DNA from: Moraxellaceae bacterium
GTDB lineage: Bacteria; Pseudomonadota; Gammaproteobacteria; Pseudomonadales; Moraxellaceae
NCBI GenBank assembly: GCA_030684415.1
Contig: JAUXNL010000366.1
Span: 1 to 10,329, forward strand
DNA: 10,329 nt
Reading direction: 5' to 3'
This document shows positions 1 through 4,853 of the stretch, in pieces; position 1 is the first letter of the stretch; the number at the start of each line of letters is the position of its first letter. Both the position numbers and the translations under genes were made by a program. The notes below the pieces were generated by a model. It did no database searches, was not told where the DNA came from, and was given only the letters and a program-made list of their open reading frames with translations.

Positions 1-482
1 CGATGGTGGCCGGAGCCGCCCGTATCCGTGTCAGCTTTCAGGTGGATGCAGACGGCCTGCTCAATGTCACCGCCGAAGAAACCGTATCGGGTGTGAAAAG
101 CGATATCACCGTCAAACCTTCCTACGGCTTGGCAGACGAAGAAGTCGCCCGCATGTTGCGCGAATCCTTCCAACAGGCTGAGGCAGACAAGCACGCCCGC
201 GCGCTGATGGAAGAAAAAGTGGAGGGTGACCGCCTGTTGCTGGCGGTCGCGGCGGCGCTAGCCGAAGACGGTGATGCCCAGCTCGCACCGGCTGAGCGTG
301 AGCAGCTTGAGGCGGCCATGCAGGAGTTGCGTGAGGCCATGACCGGCGCGGACGTCATTGTGATTCGCGCCGGTATCAAATCCCTTAATGAAACCAGTGA
401 GCCTTATGCGGCGCGGCGTATGAATGCCGGTGTGCAGAAAGCTTTGTCGGGCAAGCGCCTCGACCAGATTGAGCGAGAGTGA
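1..482 (+). CDS. hscA: Fe-S cluster assembly Hsp70-type chaperone HscA, 3' part
   Basis: This is the C-terminal part of HscA, the specialised DnaK-like chaperone that works with HscB to move Fe-S clusters from the scaffold IscU to target proteins in the cytoplasm. The gene enters from the left edge, with the first whole codon at position 3, and stops with TGA at 480-482. About 160 residues are visible, roughly the last quarter of a protein that is normally near 620 residues. They begin in the substrate-binding beta-sandwich (IRVSFQVDADGLLNVTA, then ITVKPSYGL) and continue into the helical lid, which is rich in Ala, Glu and Arg. The ATPase domain lies outside the window. The fdx start follows only 4 nt after the stop, as expected for an isc operon. 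HscA is preferred over DnaK because of the SYGL segment after the sandwich, the lack of a DnaK-type acidic C-terminal tail, and the fdx-iscX neighbours. Confidence 0.95.
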   Translation, partial: MVAGAARIRVSFQVDADGLLNVTAEETVSGVKSDITVKPSYGLADEEVARMLRESFQQAEADKHARALMEEKVEGDRLLLAVAAALAEDGDAQLAPAEREQLEAAMQELREAMTGADVIVIRAGIKSLNETSEPYAARRMNAGVQKALSGKRLDQIERE

Positions 483-486
483 TTCC

Positions 487-825
487 ATGCCCCAGATCGT
501 GTTTTTGCCCCACCATGAAATTTGCCCTGATGGTGCGGTTGTCGAGGCAGAGAAAGGCGAGTCCATTTGCGCGGCGGCTCTACGCCACGGCCTGAAGATA
601 GAGCATGCCTGTGAGATGTCCTGCGCCTGTACTACCTGTCATGTGGTGGTGCGTGAAGGGGCCGAGTCGCTCAGTGAGGCCGATGAGCTGGAGGACGACA
701 TGCTCGACAAGGCCTGGGGTCTGGAGCCGGACTCGCGCCTGTCTTGTCAGGCGCTGGTCGCCGACGAAGACCTTGTGGTGGAAATTCCGAGATACACCAT
801 CAATCACGCTTCCGAGAAGCATTGA
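487..825 (+). CDS. fdx: Isc-type [2Fe-2S] ferredoxin
   Basis: This encodes the adrenodoxin-like [2Fe-2S] ferredoxin of the ISC system, which supplies electrons for cluster assembly on IscU with the desulfurase IscS. The product is 112 residues, against 111 in E. coli. The four cluster ligands are visible as C42, C48, C51 and C87 within HACEMSCACTTCH and RLSCQA. C46 is a further cysteine in the same loop, as in the family. The conserved C-terminal stretch DEDLVVEIPRYTINHA is intact. An in-frame ATG exists at 424, but it lies inside hscA and would add 21 residues unlike the family. ATG 487 gives the usual N-terminus (MPQIVFLPHHEICPDG) and has a weak AGAG ribosome-binding site at 476-479. The gene is 4 nt from hscA and 61 nt from iscX, so it is probably co-transcribed in the isc operon. 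Confidence 0.96.
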   Translation: MPQIVFLPHHEICPDGAVVEAEKGESICAAALRHGLKIEHACEMSCACTTCHVVVREGAESLSEADELEDDMLDKAWGLEPDSRLSCQALVADEDLVVEIPRYTINHASEKH

Positions 826-832
826 GGTCGCG

Positions 833-863
833 CCTGCCCGCGAGCGTACTGTCAGCGGGCAGG
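833..863 (+). other. Hairpin in the fdx-iscX spacer
   Basis: CCTGCCCGC at 833-841 and GCGGGCAGG at 855-863 are perfect 9-bp complements around a 13-nt loop. The structure starts 7 nt after the fdx stop and ends 11 nt before the iscX ribosome-binding site. The downstream bases (GGCGAATGAACG) have no T run, so it does not look like an intrinsic terminator. It could be an RNA processing or 3'-end stability element that sets iscX levels apart from fdx. That role is an inference. Confidence 0.5.
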
Positions 864-874
864 GGCGAATGAAC

Positions 875-880
875 GAGGAG
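875..880 (+). promoter_or_regulatory. Ribosome-binding site that decides the iscX start
   Basis: GAGGAG lies 3 nt before the ATG at 884 and 6 nt before the ATG at 887. The second spacing is much closer to the usual optimum, which favours MSLQWTDS as the N-terminus over MMSLQWTDS. Confidence 0.6.
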
Positions 881-886
881 ATCATG

Positions 887-1084
887 ATGTCGCTGCAATG
901 GACAGACTCGCGAGAAATTGCCATCGCATTGGCCGAGACCTACCCCGATACCGACCCGAAAACCATCCGCTTCACGGATCTCATGCAGTGGGTGCTCGAC
1001 TTGCCCGACTTCACTGATGACCCCAAGCGCTGCGGCGAAAAGATTCTTGAGGCGATCCAGTTGGCCTGGATGGATGAGGTCTGA
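887..1084 (+). CDS. iscX: Fe-S assembly accessory protein IscX
   Basis: IscX (YfhJ family) is a small acidic protein that binds iron and the cysteine desulfurase IscS, and it tunes the rate of cluster assembly in the cytoplasm. The product is 65 residues, close to the 66 of E. coli. The family hallmarks are present: LQWTDSREIAIAL at the N-terminus, YPDTDPKTIRFTDLMQWV in the middle, and KILEAIQLAWMDE at the C-terminus. The acidic surface is retained. The start at 887 was chosen because GAGGAG lies 6 nt upstream; ATG 884 is possible and adds one Met. A longer reading from 605 overlaps fdx and has no family support. This is normally the last gene of the isc operon, and the structured 185-nt gap that follows agrees with a transcription boundary here. 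Confidence 0.94.
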   Translation: MSLQWTDSREIAIALAETYPDTDPKTIRFTDLMQWVLDLPDFTDDPKRCGEKILEAIQLAWMDEV

Positions 1085-1111
1085 GTCTGCTGGCACGCCT
1101 CTGTTCCGCAC

Positions 1112-1153
1112 CGGCAATGCCATGGCGACCCTGCAGTCGCCATGGCATTGCCG
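1112..1153. repeat. Perfect 18-bp inverted repeat upstream of ndk
   Basis: The left arm at 1112-1129 is CGGCAATGCCATGGCGAC and the right arm at 1136-1153 is its exact reverse complement, with a 6-nt loop (CCTGCA). Each arm also contains its own 8-bp palindrome GCCATGGC (1119-1126 and 1139-1146), and the two centres are 20 bp apart, about two helical turns. The right dyad overlaps the -35 region of the ndk promoter. No T run follows on either strand. It could be a tandem operator for a dimeric regulator, or a strong 3'-end hairpin of the isc transcript. The sequence shows the symmetry only, not the role. Confidence 0.85.
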
Positions 1154-1170
1154 CCAAAGCTGCGTATAAT
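1142..1170 (+). promoter_or_regulatory. Sigma-70-type promoter for ndk
   Basis: The -10 box TATAAT at 1165-1170 is a perfect consensus match. With a 17-nt spacer, the -35 position is ATGGCA at 1142-1147, which matches TTGACA at four of six bases. The predicted transcription start is near 1177, giving an ndk leader of roughly 93 nt. The -35 box lies inside the right arm of the 18-bp inverted repeat, so a protein bound to the repeat would compete with RNA polymerase. Confidence 0.62.
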
Positions 1171-1187
1171 CCCCGCTTTGTTTCGGC

Positions 1188-1205
1188 AAGCCCTCAAGGG
1201 CTTTT
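1188..1205 (+). terminator. Short terminator-like hairpin in the ndk leader
   Basis: AAGCCC at 1188-1193 and GGGCTT at 1198-1203 pair around a TCAA loop, and the T's at 1202-1205 form a short U-tract. The structure resembles a small intrinsic terminator. It could end read-through from the isc operon. It also begins about 11 nt after the predicted ndk transcription start, so it could act as an attenuator. The stem is only 6 bp and the U-tract only 4, so termination may be weak. Confidence 0.4.
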
Positions 1206-1223
1206 CGTAACTTATTGATTTAT

Positions 1224-1237
1224 GGGAAATATTTCCC
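1224..1237. repeat. 14-bp perfect palindrome in the ndk leader
   Basis: GGGAAATATTTCCC is a perfect dyad within an AT-rich patch, 22 nt before the ndk ribosome-binding site. It could be an operator, or a short RNA hairpin of five pairs with a four-base loop. I do not recognise it as the site of a named regulator, and it does not fit the IscR consensus sites I know. Confidence 0.45.
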
Positions 1238-1269
1238 GCCATCCCTTACTGAATTTTGTGGAGAGCACC

Positions 1270-1701
1270 ATGGCTGTCGAACGTACCCTGTCCATCATCA
1301 AGCCGGACGCGGTTGGCAAGAACGTGATCGGCGAAATTTACGCCCGTTTCGAGAAGGCTGGCCTCAAGGTCGTCGCCGCCAAGATGAAGCACCTGTCGAA
1401 GACCGAAGCTGAAGGCTTCTATGCCGAGCACCGCGAGCGCGGCTTCTTTGGCGATCTCGTCGGCTTCATGACCTCCGGCCCGGTGGTGGTCTCCGTGCTC
1501 GAAGGCGAAAACGCCGTGCTGGCGCACCGTGACATTCTCGGCGCCACCGACCCCAAGAAAGCGGCTGCCGGCACCATCCGTGCCGACTTCGCCGTCAGCA
1601 TCGATGAAAACGCCGCTCATGGCTCCGACAGCACCACGTCGGCGGCTCGTGAAATCGGCTATTTCTTCGCTGAAACCGAACTCTGCCCGCGCACCCGCTA
1701 A
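1270..1701 (+). CDS. ndk: Nucleoside diphosphate kinase
   Basis: Ndk transfers the gamma phosphate of ATP to nucleoside diphosphates through a phosphohistidine, balancing the NTP and dNTP pools in the cytoplasm. The product is 143 residues, the same length as E. coli Ndk. The catalytic histidine is H117 in the motif DENAAHGSDS. The nucleotide-binding lysine K11 is in TLSIIKPDAV, and the protein ends with the usual LCPRTR. An in-frame ATG at 1222 would add 16 residues. It is rejected because ATG 1270 gives the family length and has GGAG at 1260-1263 with a 6-nt spacing. The gene has its own promoter and leader on the left and a hairpin-bearing 184-nt spacer on the right, so it is probably expressed largely on its own. 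Confidence 0.98.
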   Translation: MAVERTLSIIKPDAVGKNVIGEIYARFEKAGLKVVAAKMKHLSKTEAEGFYAEHRERGFFGDLVGFMTSGPVVVSVLEGENAVLAHRDILGATDPKKAAAGTIRADFAVSIDENAAHGSDSTTSAAREIGYFFAETELCPRTR

Positions 1702-1715
1702 GTTTCACGGGTCAT

Positions 1716-1750
1716 GCCAGCCTGCTCCCGCTCGAGGGTTGCAGGCTGGT
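1716..1750 (+). terminator. Hairpin after ndk, possible terminator
   Basis: CCAGCCTGC at 1717-1725 pairs perfectly with GCAGGCTGG at 1741-1749, and a G-U pair can extend it. The 15-nt loop holds a smaller CCC/GGG stem. It begins 15 nt after the ndk stop, the right place for a terminator, but the following bases (GGTTGGTTGATGG) contain only scattered T's. It may be a weak or Rho-assisted terminator, or a 3'-end stabiliser. Confidence 0.45.
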
Positions 1751-1837
1751 GGTTGGTTGATGGTCAGAAAAACGCCGCTGGCTGCGGCAGCCACTTGATC
1801 CTGATCGGGCAGGCTGGCAAACAAAGGCCAACAGAAC

Positions 1838-1861
1838 GGGCCCACTGGCCCTCGACATAAT
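1838..1861 (+). promoter_or_regulatory. Weak promoter candidate and hairpin before rlmN
   Basis: This is the only promoter-like signal in the 184-nt ndk-rlmN spacer. CATAAT at 1856-1861 matches the -10 consensus at five of six bases, but no spacer of 16-18 nt gives a -35 match better than two of six. A small stem, GGGCC (1838-1842) with GGCCC (1847-1851), lies just upstream. A start near 1868 would leave a leader of about 18 nt. The rest of the spacer shows no gene. Confidence 0.2.
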
Positions 1862-1885
1862 TGGTGTAGCAACCGGTCGAACCTC

Positions 1886-3067
1886 ATGAATGATACCGCC
1901 CTCAGTCCGTCCCCCGTTTCCACGGCCTCCCGCGTCAATCTGCTCGGCATGACCCGCACGCAGATGGAGGAGTTTTTCGTCTCCATCGGCGAGAAGAAAT
2001 TCCGGGCGCAGCAGGTCATCAAGTGGATTCACCAGATCGGCGTGGATGATTTCGCGCTGATGACCAATGTCTCCAAAGCCTTGCGTGAGCGGCTCGCACA
2101 GATTGCCGAGATTCGCGGTCCGGAAGTGGTCCATCGCGAGTACTCCACCGACGGCACCCGCAAATGGGTGATGAAGGTGGGCAACAATGCCATGGTCGAG
2201 ACCGTGCTCATCCCGGACGGTCACCGCAAGACGCTCTGTGTTTCCTCCCAGGTGGGGTGTGCGCTGGATTGCAGCTTTTGCTCCACCGGCAAGCAGGGCT
2301 TCCAGCGCGACCTGACCGCCGCCGAAATCATCGGCCAGGTATGGATTGCCAACCGCTCGTTTTTTGAGGGCGAGCCGATTCGTGAGAACCGTGAACGTGC
2401 CATCACCAATGTGGTGATGATGGGCATGGGCGAGCCGTTGCTGAATTTCGATAATGTCGTGCCGGCGATGCAGTTGATGCTCGATGACTTTGCTTACGGC
2501 ATGTCCAAGCGTCGTGTGACGCTGTCGACGTCGGGCATCGTGCCGATGCTGGATCGTCTGGGCGAAGAAATTGATGTGGCGCTCGCGGTGTCCCTGCATG
2601 CGCCGAATGATGCGCTGCGTGACGAGCTGGTGCCGGTCAATCGCAAGTATCCACTGGAAGAGTTGTTGGCGGCTTGCCGTCGTTATCTCGGCCGTTTCCA
2701 GAGTGAAGAGGGCGGTCGCCGCCGTATCACCATGGAGTATGTGATGCTGGCGGGTGTGAATGACACCCCGGCTCATGCCCGTGAGCTGGTGCGCCTGTTG
2801 CGCGACACGCCAAGCAAACTCAACCTGATTCCGTTCAATCCGTTTCCGCATGCCCCGTATGCACGATCGTCGCGGGAAGACATTCTGGCGTTCCAGAAAA
2901 TTCTCGCGGACGCAGGGTATATCTGCACTATCCGTTCTACGCGTGGTGATGACATCGATGCCGCTTGCGGCCAACTGGTGGGCCAGGTACAGGACCGTAC
3001 CCGCCGCGCTGAGCGCTGGCAGGCCAAGCAGGGTAATCCACGCGAAATCATCAGGAGTGCATCATGA
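1886..3067 (+). CDS. rlmN: Dual-specificity RNA methyltransferase RlmN
   Basis: RlmN is a radical-SAM enzyme that makes 2-methyladenosine at A2503 of 23S rRNA and at A37 of some tRNAs, which supports decoding and proofreading. The product is 393 residues, against 384 in E. coli. The cluster-binding CxxxCxxC motif is C125, C129 and C132 (CALDCSFC), the same numbering as E. coli. The two methyl-transfer cysteines are C118 and C361 (in DDIDAACGQLVGQV; C355 in E. coli). The SAM-binding GMGEP is at 180-184. The N-terminal RNA-binding helical domain covers about the first 100 residues. No good Shine-Dalgarno precedes ATG 1886; a start at Met22 is possible, but the matching cysteine numbering supports 1886. 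The end overlaps pilF by 4 bp (ATGA), so translation of the two is probably coupled. Confidence 0.97.
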   Translation: MNDTALSPSPVSTASRVNLLGMTRTQMEEFFVSIGEKKFRAQQVIKWIHQIGVDDFALMTNVSKALRERLAQIAEIRGPEVVHREYSTDGTRKWVMKVGNNAMVETVLIPDGHRKTLCVSSQVGCALDCSFCSTGKQGFQRDLTAAEIIGQVWIANRSFFEGEPIRENRERAITNVVMMGMGEPLLNFDNVVPAMQLMLDDFAYGMSKRRVTLSTSGIVPMLDRLGEEIDVALAVSLHAPNDALRDELVPVNRKYPLEELLAACRRYLGRFQSEEGGRRRITMEYVMLAGVNDTPAHARELVRLLRDTPSKLNLIPFNPFPHAPYARSSREDILAFQKILADAGYICTIRSTRGDDIDAACGQLVGQVQDRTRRAERWQAKQGNPREIIRSAS

Positions 3068-3831
3068 GGCGTTTGCTGTGCGCGGGTCTGGTCTGTCTGC
3101 TCGCCGGTTGTGCGGTGCAAGAATTTCCGAATGACCGTAAGGTGGATACGGCTGCCGGTGCGCGTGACCGAGTGGCGATTGCCGCCGAGTACCTGCAAAA
3201 GGGTGATGACGAGCGTGCACTGATTCATTTGCGCAAGGCGCTGGAGTTGGACCCGAAGTCGGCAGAGGCCAATAACCTGATGGCCGTGCTGCTCGATCGT
3301 GATGGTGATCGCAAGGGCGCTGACCGGCACTTCCGTCGGGCATTGTTGCTCAAGCCGGACTACGCCCAAGCCCATAACAATTATGGTGGCTTTCTGTTTC
3401 GCCAGAAGCGCTTCAAGGAAGCGGCCGAGCAATTTGAAAAGGCATCGTCTGACATCAGCTATGACTTCCGGGCGCCATCTTTCGAAGGTTTGGGCCGTGC
3501 CGCCTTGCAGCTAGGGGATCGTGAGCGTGCCGAGCGTGCCTTCCTGCGCGCCCTGCGCCTGGATGCGAACATGCCGCTGTCGAACCTCGAAGTGGCAGAC
3601 ATCAAGTTTCATCAGGATGATCTGGCGGCGGCGCGCGCTTATTACCAGCGTTTTCTCAAGCTGACGGCAAATGTGCCGCAGACTGCGCGTAGCCTCTGGC
3701 TGGGTATCCGTATCGAGCGGCGCATGGGCGACCAGAATGCGCTGGCCAGCTATGAGCTGGCGCTGAAACGACTGTTTCCGGACAGCGAAGAATACAAAGC
3801 CTTTGCGGCGTCGCTAAAAGCAACGCAATAA
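3064..3831 (+). CDS. pilF: Type IV pilus biogenesis lipoprotein PilF/PilW
   Basis: This is the pilotin of the type IV pilus, an outer-membrane lipoprotein that helps the secretin PilQ localise and multimerise. It is called PilF in Pseudomonas and PilW in Neisseria. The product is 255 residues. An N-terminal signal (MRRLLCAGLVCLL) leads to the lipobox L13-A14-G15-C16, so C16 is the predicted lipidated residue. From about residue 35 to 240 there are about six TPR repeats; clear examples are residues 35-68 (YLQKGDDERALIHLRKALELDP) and 69-102. Q19 and E20 follow the lipidated cysteine closely and there is no Asp at +2, which fits outer-membrane sorting by Lol. AGGAG at 3053-3057 lies 6 nt before ATG 3064. 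Its presence predicts a type IV pilus in this organism, although the pil genes themselves are elsewhere. Confidence 0.92.
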   Translation: MRRLLCAGLVCLLAGCAVQEFPNDRKVDTAAGARDRVAIAAEYLQKGDDERALIHLRKALELDPKSAEANNLMAVLLDRDGDRKGADRHFRRALLLKPDYAQAHNNYGGFLFRQKRFKEAAEQFEKASSDISYDFRAPSFEGLGRAALQLGDRERAERAFLRALRLDANMPLSNLEVADIKFHQDDLAAARAYYQRFLKLTANVPQTARSLWLGIRIERRMGDQNALASYELALKRLFPDSEEYKAFAASLKATQ

Positions 3832-3857
3832 GCAGCGACGCGAAAATGCAGAATAGT

Positions 3858-3861
3858 GGAG
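3858..3861 (+). promoter_or_regulatory. Ribosome-binding site that decides the rodZ start
   Basis: GGAG lies 1 nt before a GTG at 3863 and 7 nt before a second in-frame GTG at 3869. Only the second has a workable spacing, so 3869 was taken as the rodZ start. Confidence 0.55.
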
Positions 3862-3868
3862 CGTGAAC

Positions 3869-4843
3869 GTGACTGAAGACATCCGGCCAGAAGCAATCCC
3901 TGAAGAGGGCACTACTTCGTTCAAGCCCGGTGCCCGGCTGAAAAAAGCGCGTGAAATGCAGGGCCTCAGTTTTGATCAGGTGGTGGCGGAGTTGCGCCTG
4001 TCCCGTCGTATTCTGGCGGGGATGGAGGCGGATGTGTATACCGACCTGCCCGAGCCTGCCTTTGTGCGCGGGTACATGCGGCGTTATGCGCAGTTGGTCA
4101 AGCTGGCGCCTGATGATATTGCGGCCCGGTTTGACCAGGCCTATGCCGCCGATACGGCGACGCCACCGGTGGATGCGCGTCCGCGCAATCCGATCCAGTT
4201 GATGGGTGATCTGGCACGGCCGCGTTTGCGTACCGGAAAACTGCTGTCATGGTTGTCGTTTGCTGCGGTGTTGGTGTTGGGCGCCGGATTTTTCCTGACG
4301 CGGCAGGCGGCGACGCCGGTGGCGGATTCGGTGCTTGCGGTCCCGGCGGACCGTGCTTTGGCGGAGGGCGTGCCGGTAGAAAGTGTGGCCACGGATAGTG
4401 TGTCGTCAGTTGCCGTGTCGGTGCCATCGGCTGAGGCCGTGGTGGCCAGCAGCGCCGCTTCTACGGCAGCACCGCAAGTGCTGCCTTCTCCTTCCGGCCC
4501 GGCCCGCTTGCCGGCACCGGTGGGCGTACCGGTGCCGAGCCCACGACAAGAGCCAGTGCCTCCGGCGCTGTTGCGTCCGGCCGCAGCGGCGGCATCCGTT
4601 GCCACCGATACCTTACTGATTGCGCTGACGGCCGAGAGCTGGATCAAAGTGGTGGATGCGGATGGCCGTGAACTGGCCGCTGGCAATTACCCGGCAGGAA
4701 AACCGGTTGCACTGAGTGGCAAGGCGCCATTTTCAGTCAATCTTGGTAACGCACCCGCGGCTAGCCTGGGCATTAACGGGCGCAATGTCGATCTGCGCCC
4801 GCATACCCGTGGTGCGGTCGCAACACTGACCGTCAACCGCTGA
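3869..4843 (+). CDS. rodZ: Cytoskeletal membrane protein RodZ
   Basis: RodZ is a bitopic inner-membrane protein that links the MreB filament to the wall-elongation machinery and helps set rod shape. The product is about 324 residues. In order it has a cytoplasmic helix-turn-helix domain of the Xre type (about residues 18-85, with LKKAREMQGLSFDQVVAELRLS), which in this family binds MreB rather than acting mainly on DNA. A basic stretch (RPRLRTGK) follows, then one membrane segment (about 125-144, LLSWLSFAAVLVLGAGFFLT). Next is a periplasmic linker very rich in Ala, Val, Pro and Ser (about 145-245), and then a C-terminal beta-rich domain (DUF4115 type, about 246-324, with ESWIKVVDADGREL and KPVALSGKAPFSVNLGNA). 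The start is GTG; GTG 3863 would add two residues. It is 37 nt from pilF and 10 nt from ispG. The linker region is low-complexity and likely to diverge fast. Confidence 0.92.
   Translation: MTEDIRPEAIPEEGTTSFKPGARLKKAREMQGLSFDQVVAELRLSRRILAGMEADVYTDLPEPAFVRGYMRRYAQLVKLAPDDIAARFDQAYAADTATPPVDARPRNPIQLMGDLARPRLRTGKLLSWLSFAAVLVLGAGFFLTRQAATPVADSVLAVPADRALAEGVPVESVATDSVSSVAVSVPSAEAVVASSAASTAAPQVLPSPSGPARLPAPVGVPVPSPRQEPVPPALLRPAAAAASVATDTLLIALTAESWIKVVDADGRELAAGNYPAGKPVALSGKAPFSVNLGNAPAASLGINGRNVDLRPHTRGAVATLTVNR
4512..4537. repeat. Inverted repeat inside the rodZ linker
   Basis: CGGCACCGGT at 4512-4521 and ACCGGTGCCG at 4528-4537 are perfect 10-bp complements around the 6-nt loop GGGCGT. The DNA encodes a near-mirrored PAPVGVPVP in the periplasmic linker. 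The mRNA should form a stable GC-rich hairpin here. It may only be a by-product of GC-rich Pro and Val codons. Confidence 0.6.
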
Positions 4844-4853
4844 AGGCGCTGTC

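Noticed and set aside
1091..1110. TGGCAC at 1091-1096 as the start of a sigma-54 promoter
   Set aside because: The -24 half looks right, but the required GC of the -12 element at the fixed spacing is missing (TT is found).
1112..1153. The 18-bp inverted repeat as the end of an insertion sequence or an attachment site
   Set aside because: There is no transposase or integrase gene, no target duplication, and the flanking gene order is the conserved one.
1222..1269. Upstream in-frame ATG that would lengthen Ndk by 16 residues
   Set aside because: The shorter form has exactly the family length and a good ribosome-binding site, and the extension is encoded by the palindrome and leader DNA.
1745..1752. 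E. coli-type Chi octamer GCTGGTGG, also at 5882-5889 and 9854-9861
   Set aside because: Two of three copies are within coding DNA, where Leu-Val and similar codons favour it, and Chi differs between bacterial groups, so no role can be claimed.
1765..1792. Minus-strand terminator-like stem (GCCGC/GCGGC followed by GTTTTT)
   Set aside because: The stem is only 5 bp and there is no minus-strand gene for it to serve.
1760..1798. 12-codon open frame (MVRKTPLAAAAT) between ndk and rlmN
   Set aside because: It has no ribosome-binding site and lies in a hairpin-rich spacer; it is too short to support as a gene or leader peptide.
1712..2974. 420-residue open frame on the minus strand opposite rlmN
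   Set aside because: It is the mirror of a real gene with strong third-position GC bias. The protein is rich in His, Arg and Gln, fits no family I know, and the + strand gene is certain.
3846..3866. Six-codon frame (MQNSGA) overlapping the rodZ start
   Set aside because: No ribosome-binding site is visible and frames this short are expected by chance.
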